64,000 bases of DNA, from the NCBI GenBank assembly GCA_964036155.1, contig OZ038422.1, forward strand, positions 63,759,201 through 63,823,200. The letters are read 5' to 3'. The stretch is from Diploscapter coronatus. Its lineage: Eukaryota; Nematoda; Chromadorea; Rhabditida; Rhabditidae. Positions 1-13,827 of this stretch are shown here, one piece after another; within the stretch, counting starts at the first letter, position 1; each line of letters opens with the position of its first letter. The translations under genes and the position numbers were made by a program. The notes under the pieces were generated by a model that was not told the DNA's origin, searched no databases, and saw only the letters and a list, made by a program, of their open reading frames with translations.

Positions 1-3000
1 ACAAGATCTAATTTTGGGCAAAAAAGACAAATTTAGCGGGGGGATTGACATTTGGACGACAAAATCACGTGATACTAAGAGAGTCTGAAATGTTACCTCT
101 CGACCAATTGGCCCCGCCAAGTCAGAATGGGCTATTTTTACCCATCGCATCAAATCTACACGACAAATAGCGTCAATTTCGAAAAATGCGCTCAATTTTT
201 CGGGGCAGTTAGCTCAAAAATGCACCCGATAAAAGGCCCCCCGGGTTTAGTGATGCGTTAAAAAGCCCCCAACCAGAGAAAAATGGGCCCTGAAAATCGA
301 CCGCTGAAAAATTCAAGACACTGCTCTAGACTTTTACCCCTATACTTCGTGTTTTAAACGCGAAATAGGACATTTTCAACCGAAGAAATTGAATTTTAGC
401 AAAAATCGCCGAAAACAAGACGGAATTGAACTATCGAAGATAATTATCTAGCAAAAAAAAGATAAAGCTCGTTAGCCGCTAGACTATGGCGCCGCCGGCT
501 TGAGAAGTAACCAAGTGGCACGAGATTCGATTGTTGTCTATCTCAGGGGGCGATAATCAAATTAGACACGGCTCTTTGGTCATTGTATTCTAGAACAGGG
601 GCCTTATTTTTAGCGAAATAACGCTGGGCGGATTTCTAATTAATGGACCTAAAACTATAGTGAGCTGGATGGCTATTTTCCGGCTTTGGGCCGAGATTTG
701 AGGGAATCTGAAATGAGTAATGGACGCTAGCACGCTAAGCTTAAGAGGAAATATATGGGCAAAACAGACCACATAATTTCGGGCCAGTGTAAAGCTTTGT
801 GAATGACGACGTATAGCAACGAGAAACGCCGGCCAAAATTAGCCTTGAGAAAGGGGCCAATTTAGGATTTAGCAAAACTTTTGGACGGAAGTCGAAATTG
901 CGCGGAGTCCGGCGATTTACCACTCGACTATTCGACCGAGCCGGTAAATGTGTAGAGTTGAGGGGTCTTTATTTTTGCTTCCGAAATGTCTCGAGGCCTC
1001 GAACCTCTCGCATCAAAGTGTGTCCAAAGGCCCTAGGGGAATTCTGGGAAGAGACGCTGCGAAATAGCGCTAAATTTTTAGGGCAAAATGCCCCTGGCCA
1101 AGTAGGGGGGAGCACAAAAAGTAACACACTCAAAGAGCAAAACAACCGAGAGACTATTGCTTGGCGAGATATAGCGCAGAGGTAGAGAAAAAACGGCCAT
1201 TTGAATTTTGGCAAAAATTTCGAGAGAAAAATGTATACGAAATATTATACAAGGCTTAGTTTACATTTTTGGCAAAAATATTTATAAATTCGAAAACGAA
1301 CATGTGTTTGAAGGAAACCTGAGACGCGTTTAGAGAGCGCCGAGGGGCGTGGCTAATAAACGTGAGGTTTCTGCTAAAGGAAAAACGCAATGAAATTCCT
1401 GACCGCCGAAAGGTCGTAAAACTGCGCCGCGCAATTGCAGAATTGCAGAATGATGCGTTTTTGTACTCGTACGGCGCATAAAATATTGCTTGCAAAATAA
1501 GACGAACGACCGGGTACGATTAATGAATGAGTTTTATGAGATGCGCCCTCCCGGGGGTAGAATATGAAAAACGCCATAAAATTAGATGTTTAAAGATTCA
1601 GAAAACCGAGAAATAGAACGAAAATTGTGTAGGAGAGAATATGGAGAATCCAAGAAAATAGCATAGAAATTACGAGCCACACCAATATAGAGATGAATCT
1701 AGAGAAAAATAATGGGGTGGGAAGTTTGAAAAATGCAGAATTTTGCGAGGATATATGAAATAAAATCTTTTGATGTGCTTTGCCCTTAAATACGCATAGA
1801 GAGGGATTCATTCAAAAAGGAAGTGTAGATTGTTGAATAATAACCGGCGCTAATGAGCTATAGAAATGTGTGCCCTCAAAAATCAGAAATTATTTTTAAA
1901 AAATCCCGCGATTTCAGGGAAGGGACGATATAGCAATATCTAACATGACTTACGCAATGATTTAATTTCAATTATTATATGACGCATGTATTTCTATGAA
2001 AATCTCGTGGATATCATTAAATTATGTCATATCTTATCTAAATTTAAATTTAAACTCGACATTTTAGGACTTATTAAATGGTGCACAAATCTAAATTTAA
2101 ACTTGAAAAACTCAACCTTAGAACGATATCTTTGAAATATTTCAAAGTTTAAATTAAAAATCCTAAAATTTATGACTATGTAGTCATTAAAAATAGACAA
2201 ATTTTGGGGAAATCTTCAAAGGCTTGAGGCCCCCAATTGACTCGTTGTAATATCAGCTCATTTGAGATAAGAAAAACGCTGAGATGAGACTGGGCTGGGA
2301 TTTGGGTGATAAGAAATCGATTTATCAGGCTTTTCTTGCTCCCCCAACTCGGTGATTTATTATCACCGCCCTCAAGCAGAGCTAAATAGAACCAATCATG
2401 CTTTCTTCCTCTTTCAAAATAATCTCAGATATGATGTGTCAAATATAAAACGCTTTTGCTATCACATGATAATACATAGAGAGTTGGAAGCTAATTTATC
2501 ATCGCCATTGATTATCATCCAGACTTAATCCTGAGATTGAGAAGGAAAACTTCCTGTATCGATACACTTCAGAATATTTGAGATTTTTAAAACTGAATGC
2601 AGGATTAAAATGGTTGATGATGTTTTAGCCAAAAAATTGTCGTCTAAAATTTCTCCAAAATGAATATGGATACTGTAATCCAAATGTAATTTATACTGTG
2701 ATCCCGTGACATTTCAAAACAAACCCGGGGCGTTTTCAAAATCTATTTTGAAACTCTCGAAATGCTAAATATTTTGGATACAAAAATTAATTTTCTAGGG
2801 GAAATTGAGTTTTATCAAAATAGAAGATTTGATTTCCGATGCTTTCTGTGCCTAAACAATAATTAAAGTACTCGTCTAGGCATGTGATACGAGAATAAAA
2901 GACGCCTGATATGATAAGGGAGATTAAAATAGAAATAGAAATCCTCGCGTTGGTGTAATTCCCCTACAAAGTATGGCTAGATTAGACAAATCTCTCAAAA

Positions 3001-4326
3001 ATTCCCCAGAATCGCACAACTAAAACGGCGATTTTAGTTTATCCCTCAAAAAGGAGTTGTCTCGAGTTAACTAAGTCCTGATTGCACGTTTTTTTTCGGG
3101 ACTTATTTTGGACAAAACTTCAAAATTTTGTGAGATTCGAAAAAGATAAAGAATATATGAAATCCCAAAGGTAAACGCGCATCCAGGAACAATAAAAATA
3201 GTCAAATATATCTATCGAAAAATCTGAATTAAGGAAAATTTAGAGCCTATTATCAATAAACTAGAATGTTTTTATGGCATATTGAAATATACTGATTTGA
3301 AAAAAAAATGTAAAATTTTCACATATAGAAAATAAAAATTTTAGACTAATATCCATTTAGCTAGAAGTTTTTTCATGATATGTCACCTAAGATTTAATAG
3401 GATGGCGTGATCTAGAAGCCAGGAATTTTATTATGATTAAATCTTAGCGGAAAGGGTGGGGCTTAAAAATAGGGGCTTAGGAAATTCAATTTCAGTAATG
3501 AGCTTATCGGAAAGAACCGATCTATTTACTGTATAAGAAAGTATGTCTTAAGCGAAATCTATTTTAAGCACGTTTTTTTATTTCTAATTTCTCGAGAAAC
3601 AACGAAGTTTCAAAGCGACGGATAATCAGGATAACAAATCTTTGACCAAAAAGACTAGGATAATTAGAGCACTTCCTTAAAAATTTAAATACTCCAGGCG
3701 TTTTGTTTCTCGCCTATTCTAGACATTGTGTTAGGGAGGCGCTTAAAATGAATGGTTCATTAGGTAAAAGTACTCAGGGTCTTATGTTTTGTTCTTCGTG
3801 AATAAAAAGCGACGCTTTGCCTCAAATTACAGGGCCTAAATAGGCTAATTAACGCTAGCGCTCCAGGGATTTGTATAGAAATTCCGAGTCCTATGATTAA
3901 GCATAGACCTAAAAGAATGGCTTGGATAATCCTAGGGGTGATTTCATTTGAAGGGAAAATAAGAGCAGTTCTTTCTAAGGATGAGCACGCATTTTTAGAG
4001 GAACACACATAGCGTCGGCTGAAATTTAATAGAAAATATATGGATGAAGAAAATAAAAATATATACGAAAAATTGCACGCAAAGAGTAGAGATTTTCCGG
4101 TTGAAATATTAGAATTTACTTTGCATTTTGGGATGGCAACTAATAACGGAATTTATGAGTTTCTGGATATGTTTAAGCATTTAAATTAAAAATTTAAGCA
4201 AGTGGAAAGAGATTGAAGATCAAATAAACAACCAAATACTTAAATGAAACAAATATATTTGGGATTCAAATAAAATTAAATAAATTCAAATTTTCAAAAA
4301 TATATATACATAGATTCTAATTTTAG
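1..4326. other. Long upstream intron or flank of the KIF21 gene, no supported exon
   Basis: I find no exon here. The first supported exon of the kinesin gene begins at 4327 with an acceptor and phase 0, so this stretch is most simply the 3' part of a long intron whose 5' side and motor-domain exons lie left of the window. The first 1.5 kb is richer in CG than the rest and may be decayed repeat DNA. Around 2280-2370 there are two TGATAA sites facing each other, but nothing shows that they are used. The open frames of 60-95 codons have no splice support or recognisable motif. Confidence 0.6.
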
Positions 4327-7300
4327 AACGACAATGATGAAGAAGAATCTGGGTTAACTGGAGTCGACATCGAAAAACCCGAAGCCCTGCTTCAGTCCTG
4401 CAACTCAGTCGAAGAGGCGCGCTATTTATTGCAACATCTATTCAATCATTGTGTGGAGCAAGCAACCGCTACGGCAAAAGCGGAAAATTCTAACAAGGTT
4501 GGTTGGTTAGAAATTAGCACAAAACGCTTGAGATTAGCAGGATACTGACAACAGATGTTAGATTTGTTCAAAATTTGCATAATTTTATTTTAAAAATAGC
4601 TGAGAAATATCAAAAACTAGTAAAAATTAGCCAAAAACTAGCTTTTCAAGATTTTGAGAATAAGCAACCTCGAAAAAATTTGAGATGAGTAGATCAGCCA
4701 CCTATCCGTGATAGGTGCGAGATCAGACCTAAAAGTGAGAAGGTGAAAAATTGAACTGAAAATTTGCCAAGCTTCTAGGTTATAGAGCGCAGAAAATGAG
4801 ATAGAGTTTAAGAAAAATGCCAGCGAAATAGCGTTTTTAAAAATGAGAGTGTGAGAAAGAGAGGGAAGAGAAATAGTATGTCTGAAACGTGAAAAAAGAG
4901 GGAGGAAAAACGCGAGATCCCGAGAGGGGGTAATTTTGCCGGAGGGCACATTAGCTGTGCTCGCGGCAGTGTATGAATGAGAGAGAAAGAGTTTTTAAAA
5001 AATGAGAAAACATAGAGAAACAGAAGTGAAGGAAAAAGGGGAGAAAGAGTGAGCGAGAGAGGAAAATCGTGAAAAGGGGAGAGAGAAAGAAAAAAACAGA
5101 ACATCGAAAGTTGTGCAAGTTCATAGCGAAAAGTTAGAGCATAAAAATGATGATAAGGAACAAGTCGCAATTTCTCTATTATCTGCGAGCAAGAACAGAG
5201 GTTCGCCCGACCCTCACATAGAAGATTTATTACCTCTCGAATTTTTGAGATATTAAAACTTTATGCCAGCCGGGTTTCACACTCTATCTTTCAACATTAA
5301 CTTATGTGGAAAATACGCTAATTTTAAAATAACTATACTTTATCACGCAATTAGGCATTCAGAACGTGTTCTTTCCCGCGCAAAAATCCTGCCCATTTTT
5401 GGAAAGGCCTGAGGATCCGTAAAGTGTTGCTTGTGTGAAAAGCCGGGAAAATTCTCCGCACCCCGAAAACACTTTAGCATTTAAGTTTCCCTGTGCTCGC
5501 TTCAATGCCCAGAAATTACGGTGTGCTACGCTTTGTCTTGCAATTTAACAAAAACGGCATTCATGAAATTAAAACGAAATCGTAGTCTAGAGATTTTGAA
5601 ATCAAGGTTCCTAAAATACGGTAGCTGCGCATTGCAGCATCAGCGTTAATTAAGCGACTTAATTAGAGGTTAAAGTCATCAAATATCTAAATTTGAATTT
5701 CGAATTTCTACAAGTCCTATGATAAAAATAAAATTGAAATCTAACACCAGGTTAGAATGACGAGATAATCTCGATATCGCAACACCAGCGTTGATTTTTT
5801 CATTGAATTAATTCATTTGAAAATATGAAAAGTTATCAAAACATCTAAATTTAAATATTCTCAAATGCGAAACTTTAGGTTAAGTCATCGAACTGGTGGA
5901 TATTTGTGTCTTAGAGACTATCGAACAATTTTGTCTATTAAAATATGAAAATACCGAGATTTGTAGGGATTTTCTAATAATTAGAATTGAGCACGAAAGA
6001 AAACTACAAATTGGCATTAGGGCGCGAAAAACGCGCGCAAGCGCTATTCGTTCGTTGGAAAATAGGATAAGTAGATTTCTTTCTGGGGAAAGCGCGAATT
6101 AGCAGATTTACTTTTCGTTTTCTTTAAATTGCTGAAACAAGTGTTCTTTCTCGCATGCATTAGCATACGAAATGGACACCGCCTGGTATATACAAATTCC
6201 GGACAATTGTATTATGATGCAAGGTAGATAGTGCTATAAGACAAGAGCAAAACTATCTGGCATATAAAAAATTGAGGCAATGTATTAGGAGAAGTAAAAC
6301 GGGGTAATGAATTAGCATAAGAGTAAAAACATTCTACATATCAGAATTTCAAAAATCTCTCCTAATGTATTAACATAGGTTCGGAAAGCCGACTGGGAAT
6401 ACGTCATTGGATTTCTGCATGTGACAACGCACAGAGGGCGCAGAGAATGTAAGGCGAGCTGTAAACAAGTCTGAAAATATAGAAGAGAGGGAAAAAGAAA
6501 AAGAGAATAGGTTTAAGAAAATCGCGAAAAGAATGGAAAGAGGGGTACAAAGCAAATCGCAAACGCTGACCAAAACATACAAAATATGGGCAGAGGACAA
6601 GCGTCCCCGGAAGTTCCCCAAATCTGGGAGCAACTTACGAGAACAATTAGAGAACAAGCGACTCTAAAGTTGACCTTCATCAAAATATCCATGAAAAGTT
6701 ATTTTCTAAGCAAAAATAAAATTGAACTTTATCAAAAATTTCGTGAAGATCAGTCTTTCTCCGGAATTTTCTCGAGAGATCATCAATTATATTTCAAAAC
6801 CCAATCCTTACCCCGTAACTTTGAAATTCAAAGATTACGAAATTGTTTACGCTCGCTAAATTTAACCCCAAATAAAGCGCGGCTTCCGAAAACATTACTA
6901 TTCCTCTCGTCACATGGTTAAAGATAGAAAACCAAGATCGGTTGGCTTGTAAGAATTCGATATCCTTTGGTCAGCTATGTTTCAAATGCATGGAATTTTG
7001 CGCGCGAGATATGGGAGATTTGGAATTGGAAATGCTCCCGAAGGCATAGTTTTATGAGCGGGAAAAACTCTCAGAAATGTTCCCAAGGTTCCCAAAACTG
7101 ATATTAACTGGAAAAAACCAGAAGTTCAAATTTAAGCGGGGGACCTCTAGACTTAATAAATCATCTCATATGATTTCATGCGTGTGGAAAAAGTAAACAT
7201 CTCCTGAATTTCAAAACAAAAATAGGCGATGCCAGCCGGAATTAGAGCCTATTTTATAACATTGGATGTCCTTTTAAGGACAGGAATTTCTTAAGGGACA

Positions 7301-10300
7301 AATAGCTGAGCTGGGCCGTTTTGAAAAGTGCATCTATAAAAGATGAATGGTTGAGTGGAAATACATATGTAAAAAGTGAGTTTTAGATGGGATGGTCTAG
7401 AGAAAGAAAGAAAAAAAGAAAAATAGCATAGAAAACAGAAATAAAAAGTTAGAGAAGGAGGAATAGTATGGCATCTTCATAGGGTAAAAGATATAGAACA
7501 TTGGAGAAATAGTATGAGAAATTGAGAAAAAGAAAATGTTTAAGCGACAAGTGGAAGGAAGGGATTACTAGGGATGTGAAGCTCTACGGGTGGGGTATCA
7601 CGAGAGAAGAGTGCCCAATGCATTTTTGCTAGGTCCAGAAAGAGTTTGAAAATAAGAGAAAAAGAGTGAGAAAGAGAGAAATAGTATGAGAAAATTAGGA
7701 GAAAAAGAAGTAGAGATTCACTTTCCCTTTAACTGAAATGCTCGATGAGCTTTGAAAATGAGTGCGCAAAAGCGAGCCCTAAGCAACTTATCCGCGCTTT
7801 CTTGATGAATAGACGTGAAGAAACAGATATTTTTCTTTCGCTCCCTCAAATTTCGATGCTATTTCTCTGTTCTCTAACTCTTTCTTTTCAAAAAGTCTAT
7901 ACTATTTTTCTTTCTTTCTTCCCTTTTCTTTCTCTAACTGCTCCCAAAGTCTCTTATATTTTCAAACGAAATTTTTATCCTTGCAAAAGAGTCTCAGTAT
8001 TTCTCTAAATAAAGAGTCCTAGCACACGTGAGCTGCGTAGAGATTTTTTTTTCGAAAATATTGCTATTTTTGGTTAAAAACAAATCCTCTTTTTTACGAG
8101 CGGCTTTACATAATCCGCCCCGAAATTTTGCAAGGTTTAAAAAGTTTGGAGCAAGATTTGAAAATATAAAAAATGAAAGTCGTTCGACTCACAACTATAT
8201 TTAATTTAAAAAATGTTTCGGATTGAAATTTTTAATCTTTAACTTCAAAGGTTTAAAAGTGAAAAAAAACAATCTTGCTTGCAAAATATTACTTGGGAAC
8301 GTGGCAAATTATCCGCAAGGTTATATACTATCTCAAGAAAAAGCTAATATGTCTTGCAGATTACTTTAGCCCCTAGAATGAATTGAGATTTAGAGATTAA
8401 TGTTTAAGTTAATGATAACAGAAAGATGAGATATCATAACTTTTTGGTGATAAAATAAAATTTGAAGAGTCAAAGACTTTAAAATAATCTATAAAATGTC
8501 GAATTATTTCATATCATCAAAGTGATGCGCACCACTCTAGTCGATTAGCGTTGATAATTAATTCATTTTGGTGCATTTTCCCGCCGCACAACTATTTTTC
8601 ATAAATGCTCCCTCTTCGCGTGACATCTAATTTCCAATTCAATCAAATGTAGAAGGCAAAATACATGTGCTAACGAAGAAATCCCTAATCCTACATTAAA
8701 ATACAAACTAAAAACTGGCTGGCACATTCTAAAAATTATCCGTCTTTAAGTTAAGGCTAAAGAATTAATATCGCTTCTTATTCCTATTGATGCCATCCTA
8801 GAACTATCTGAGATAGCTTTAGTCTTCATTCTGAAATGTTCGATTAAGCGATAAATCTTCTAATATTTAAGGATACAGCCAGAAAACTTCTCTGAATATC
8901 AACAACTGTTCTTGAATCCTTAAGATTAAAGAATAAATTATCCTACGCATTCTGAAACATAGGCGCTAAAAACTTCCTGAGATATTTCAATTAAATTAGG
9001 CGGGAATTAGAAATTATCGTGACAGTTATTTGAAAATGGAGAAATTGCTAAACTTTTGCAAGGAAATAGCTTGAGGGCAAAAACTAACGCGACGCGCTTA
9101 GACTTGAAACTCCGGGGGATCAAGTTTAGCTTTTAAGTATAAAAAGTCGGGAAGACAAAGATTTTTGAAGTCCACAGAAAACACATAACTTTGAAGAACA
9201 AACTACCCTTGAAATGCTCGTATTTTTAGATCCAAACTTTTTCCTGGGATATTTTAAATGCCATTTTGGATATCGTAAAGTGTATCAACTAAAGCATAAA
9301 TAATAAATCGTTCATATTTCATGCGAATTTCTCCGAATATTTTGAATTAAAGAAATTTAACGGGTAATTTAATTTTGCCTTCGGGTTTTATTTTTATAGC
9401 ATACCTCTAAAATCGAAAGAATAAAGTCTATGTAAAAGCACGCGATTAAAGTGAAAAACAAAGGGTGCCTCTCTAAATTTTGAAATAAAGAAAAAATAAT
9501 AAAAATATAAGAATCTTAAAGATCACTCAAGGGTCAAAATAACCTAGCTTAAATAAAGTCCTAATCTACGGGGGTGGCTAAATCTTGAGTAACGATATTT
9601 CGCTGTAATTGACAGCTCTCTCATTCAACGCTTAAGCATACAAACTAAAAACCGGCTGGCGTAAACAATAAAATTTGTATTTGACACAAATATACGCTGA
9701 AAATGACATGTACAAATTCATCAAAGTGAAAAAAACGAAATTAAAAAAGATAATTTCAGTCCTATGAAGCTCGAATTCAACAACTGGAGCAGCAAGCCTC
9801 AGTCTCGGAGCAATTACTATCAACGGTAATTGCCGACCGGGATATCGGTAAGAGATAATTACCCTAATTAACTCGACAATTACCTTACTTGAACAATTAA
9901 ATCGCTAATTAACTCATTATGTCTATGTATGTAGTAGTAAAATATAATAGTAAATGTATTAATCCAAATATTTGCAAGTTTAGTAAAATCGCCCTTGAAA
10001 CAGGTGCAAAAGTAACGAAAACAGACCACGCGTTTAAATCTATGTATCTAGATAATTAATCCCTTAGAGTTGTCAATTAAAATACCAATTAACTCTAAAT
10101 AATTGGAGCAATTAACTTAATTGAGCTAATTACATGTCGTTTTAGTAAATGAGTTGGATTATCTACTCGAAAAACGAAAACCAACTAGATCGCCATCATC
10201 GAATTCTCTACGCTCTCTGACTCAATCCGGGGATCAAGGTCCAATTAACTCTTAGATAATTAGTCAACTAACCATTTAATTAGCCACTAATTAAGTCTAA

Positions 10301-13300
10301 CAGTTAACCAATTGACTTTAACCATGCTAATTCATTTTTGAATTTTATGCATTTTAGATTCGGAGCATTTACAGTCAACCCCTAAAGCGAGAAGACGTAC
10401 AGCGACTACAGACGAATTACTTTATCCATCGGAAACTGTATCACCAAGGCAGTCTTTGATTCAACCTCAGGTACCGTAATCTCAAAATTAAATCTAATTT
10501 CAAAATGTTCAATATTCAACCTTTTAAACATAGATTAAGTTGAGCTAGGGCGAAAGGTTTTATTACTAATTTGAGTTTTAAACTGATAATCGAATTTAAG
10601 TTTAGTTTTACTTGGAATGCAAATTTATTTTAGATATCTCCAATCCAGGTCTCTGAGACAAAATCGAATATCTCTGATGAAGACCTATCTTCCGCTAGAA
10701 AGGAGAAGAAAAAAATGTAAGTCCACTTTTTCGAGTTTAAATTCTATCGTTTTTTTGAAGAATCTTTCTCCTTCCAATCACACTAATTTTCTTCGGTTCC
10801 AAAAATTTCACTTTAATATTTGGTATTTGTCTGAAATAACTCGAGAGATAATTGCATGGCTTGGCTAATTTTCTATGGTGTCGTGGTGCTTACCTGAAAA
10901 TCTACGTTGCATGGACAAAACACTCTTGGACTTACCTAAACTTCTCAGTACCTCTGTGATCTCCTTACCTTCTACGTCTTCTGGAAAACCCCCGGTTGCC
11001 TGGAGGCCTGCAGGAAAAGCGCCACCGTCCCCGGTCCTATCTGGCCGATTTTCGGCGAATGGTACGGGCTCGGTCCCGTTCGCGAGAAATTCTCGGTACC
11101 GGTCCACTGTCGGAGGGATTCCGACCAAAAAATCTGAAAATGGCAACGGCTATACCGAACTGAGGATCAACACTAATGGGTAAGTTCGTGGTGTATTAGA
11201 TTTTTAGGCAATTATTAAAAGTAGCACAACATGAGCCAAATAATGTTTATATAATTAAAATATTTTTATCCGACATTATCGTGCTACGTTTAGGTAGTTG
11301 CCTATTCTTATTGCATCATAAAACTTCCCTTTAATATATTGTATTTCCCCAATTTTGTCAAATTTCCCATATTTATATTGGCTGTTTATGGCTGAATTTG
11401 TGTTTTGAAAATATTAATATTCAAATGATGCAATACTTTATTCACCGTACTTTTATCGTGTCGTAAATTGTGATTCAGAATCCCGACGTCGCTTCCGAAA
11501 ATGCCGTCGGTGTCGGAGATGTTTGAGGAAAATTCGAACACCGATAGAATGACATTATCTGGATTCCAAAGGGATACGGCAATGTCATCGTCACGCCGAA
11601 TTCTGAATCCATCAACGTCAAATCAGAATCTGTCGGTCTACGCTCGGCTAGCGGCGAATGGGGCTAAACCATCGCCAAACCGGTGCGCATCTAGATTTTA
11701 TATCGCTTTAGAACTGTTGAATTTTTATTTTCGCTGCTATTTTGTACTCATATTCTAATACCGGGAGGCTTGTATAAGTGTGCTGAATCAGTGAAGTTCT
11801 CGTAATACTGTAGTCAAACAAATTAGTTTAAAAATCTAAATTATTATCCCTTAGATAGATTGCCATAACACAGCAATAACCTAGATTAGTTATATTAAAT
11901 TCATTAAACATTTAGTTGTATCCATTCTGTAATTTTTCGTTCATCACCTCAAGGATATTTGTTCCCAAAGGAAAAATTTGCAGTGCAGCTTCTTGAAAAT
12001 AAAAAATCTGCAAAACTTTGAGGATTTGAAAAATTTTAGGCGCCAGGGTCGAATGCTTACTTCTAAAGGAGTTGGTTCCGGAAAAGTGGTAGTGAGAACG
12101 CATACTTTGGACGGTCATAATAAAGCAGTTCTATCGGTAGCTTCATCTGAAAATATGCTGTTATCTGGATCTAAAGGTTGATCTTCATTTTTATTTTAAG
12201 ATTTCAAACTTTAAAATATTTTCTGGTTTGATTTTCACCTACATATAAATATTGTCAATTTAGTTCAAATGAAAGTTGATCTTCATCAATTTTATGTAAA
12301 CTTAAGCTTTCGCATTTAAATTTAGATCGAACCGCCAAGTTATGGGACTTGCAGAATGGCGTAGAACTTGGTACGCTCGCCGTTCATCCGAACAACGTCA
12401 ACGTTGTAAGATACAACCTCAAAAATCACCGTTTCAAACATAAAAATTCTATTTTTAGGTTCGCTTCATCCCTAATTCTTCCCTGGCGTTCACCGTTTCA
12501 ATGTACCAAGTCCGGATCTTCGATTTACGAACGCTGGAATGCGTCCGGGTGTTGCAGTCCAGTGGTCAAGTAGTAGAGGGTTAGGCTATTTTCAATTCTT
12601 TTGCAAAAATTTCGTCTAATAAGACTTTAAAAAAATAAAAGATATTTTTATTTAGGCAGCGGCCCAACGGTAGGCTCTAGAGAGAACACTTTTCCTATTT
12701 TGGAAACGGCCATCAACGCAGCTGAAGTCGATCCGAATGGACGGTTTCTATTTACATCTTTTGCTGGAGATGCAAGGATTTGGAATTTGGAGAAAATGGC
12801 TTCTTACGGACGTTTGACAGGAGCTACGCATAGTCCCAAGTATGAGTTTTTTCATGAAAATTTGATATCCAATTCGTTTTAAATGGCTATGCTTTATCAT
12901 ATGAGACAAATATATTAGGATGAAGTATATCTAAGTCTTTAGTTTGCTAAACCTTACTTGATTGGAGATATGCATTCAGATATAAGGTTATATTTAGTTT
13001 TATGGTACAGCTATTTTTGCTTCAAAATGTGATAAATTAAAAATTTTAGATCGGAAGTTTCCTGTCTGGCTTCTTCAATAGGGCCTAACGGAAAACCAAT
13101 TGTATTTACCGGCTCTCGAGATCACTATGTGAAAATGTATGAAATTACGGCTGGAGGTATATCAATAAAATTAGCATGTCGTTATTTTTTAACATATTGA
13201 ATTTTAGGAGAGGGCTTACATGAACCTACGGTTGAATTTCATCCACCCCACTACGACAACGTTACCTGTGTGTTACCCTACAAGAACAAACTATTCACCG

Positions 13301-13827
13301 CTAGCAAGGATACGGTAGCGTTAATAATTTTGTTAAGTATGCTAATTTGAATGCTTGTTTTAGAACATCATGAAGTTCTCTCTGCTCGACTATAAACGCG
13401 ATCATTTGGATGTGAAAGCGCACAATGCGTATATTCAGGCGATGGGAATTTTCGAGGTAAGTTCCCAAAAAACGGGAGATGGTTGCCACAAAATGATACT
13501 CATGATCCATATAAAATGGCATCTTTTCAGGACGAAAAAGACCCACGGTTAATATCTGCCTGTCGCGAGGGAACTGTCAAATTTTATGATATAAATCGAC
13601 CTCAAAGTTTGTTGGTGGTGGATGAGGTTAGTTTTCAAAAATTTGAGAAAATCGCTAATTCGAAAATAAAACTATTTTAGATCCAAAATGCCCACTCTGA
13701 CTCGATAAACTCTTTAGCGACCACAAAAACCAATATGTTTACTGCTTCTAGGTAGGTTTGAGAAAAGGAAACTAAAAAGAAAATCGTTTTTAGCGATCAA
13801 ACCATCGGAGTGTGGAGGCGAGTTTGA
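4327..13827 (+). CDS. klp-12: KIF21/KLP-12-type kinesin, C-terminal part with WD40 domain (5' partial)
   Basis: Tail of a kinesin-4 family motor (KIF21A/B in vertebrates, KLP-12 in C. elegans), which walks on and controls growth of microtubules. Exons: 4327-4497, 9760-9847, 10358-10470, 10634-10716, 10949-11179, 11479-11682, 12040-12176, 12326-12405, 12459-12579, 12656-12839, 13050-13156, 13208-13314, 13364-13456, 13531-13626, 13681-13751, 13794-13827; phases agree throughout, giving 639 residues. The first exon encodes the EARYLLQHLF helix known from KIF21, followed by a short coiled coil (EARIQQLEQQ), the KARRRT segment, a Ser/Pro-rich linker, then about seven WD40 repeats (GHNKAVLSV, GSKDRTAKLWD, GSRDHYVKMYE, ending DQTIGVWRRV). 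The motor and main coiled coil must lie left of the window. The exon 5, 6 and 8 boundaries use weaker donors but fit by phase. Confidence 0.9.
4498..9759. other. 5.3 kb intron of the KIF21 gene
   Basis: Between the GTTGGT donor after 4497 and the TTTCAG acceptor at 9759 no exon is visible. The stretch is repeat-like: purine-rich GAGAAAGAGAG runs near 4840-5100, 6480-6550 and 7390-7720, pyrimidine runs near 7860-7940 that are complementary to the 7.4 kb purine run, and loosely duplicated AT-rich blocks near 5630-5880. Typical introns of this window are about 50-100 times shorter. Confidence 0.6.
7390..7945. repeat. Polypurine/polypyrimidine inverted repeat in KIF21 intron
   Basis: The left part (about 7395-7470) reads AGAAAGAAAG, GAAAAATAGCATAGA and AAAGTTAGAGAA. 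The right part (about 7860-7930), read on the minus strand, gives the same words in the same order with a few changes. A second AAATAGTATGAGAAA word occurs at about 7508 and 7680. It could be a decayed foldback element or a low-complexity tract that has become self-complementary. Confidence 0.5.
9848..10357. repeat. Intron packed with AATTAACT / TAATTA motifs
   Basis: This 510 bp KIF21 intron holds more than a dozen copies of AATTAACT-, AATTACC- and TTAATTAG-like words on both strands. Similar clusters occur in other introns, near 15950-15995, 17730-17760 with 18000-18035, and 63490-63570, so this is a dispersed sequence habit rather than chance in one intron. Confidence 0.5.

Noticed and set aside
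898..1185. 95-codon open frame near the left edge
   Set aside because: No recognisable domain; overlaps an equally long antisense frame; region looks like non-coding CG-richer DNA.
5205..5225. GGTTCGCCCGACC resembling a tRNA B-box
   Set aside because: Deviates at invariant positions and has no A-box or acceptor stem upstream.
10865..11146. Minus-strand 93-codon frame opposite the KIF21 linker exon
   Set aside because: Mirror of a Ser/Pro-rich coding exon that fits the plus-strand gene by phase on both sides.
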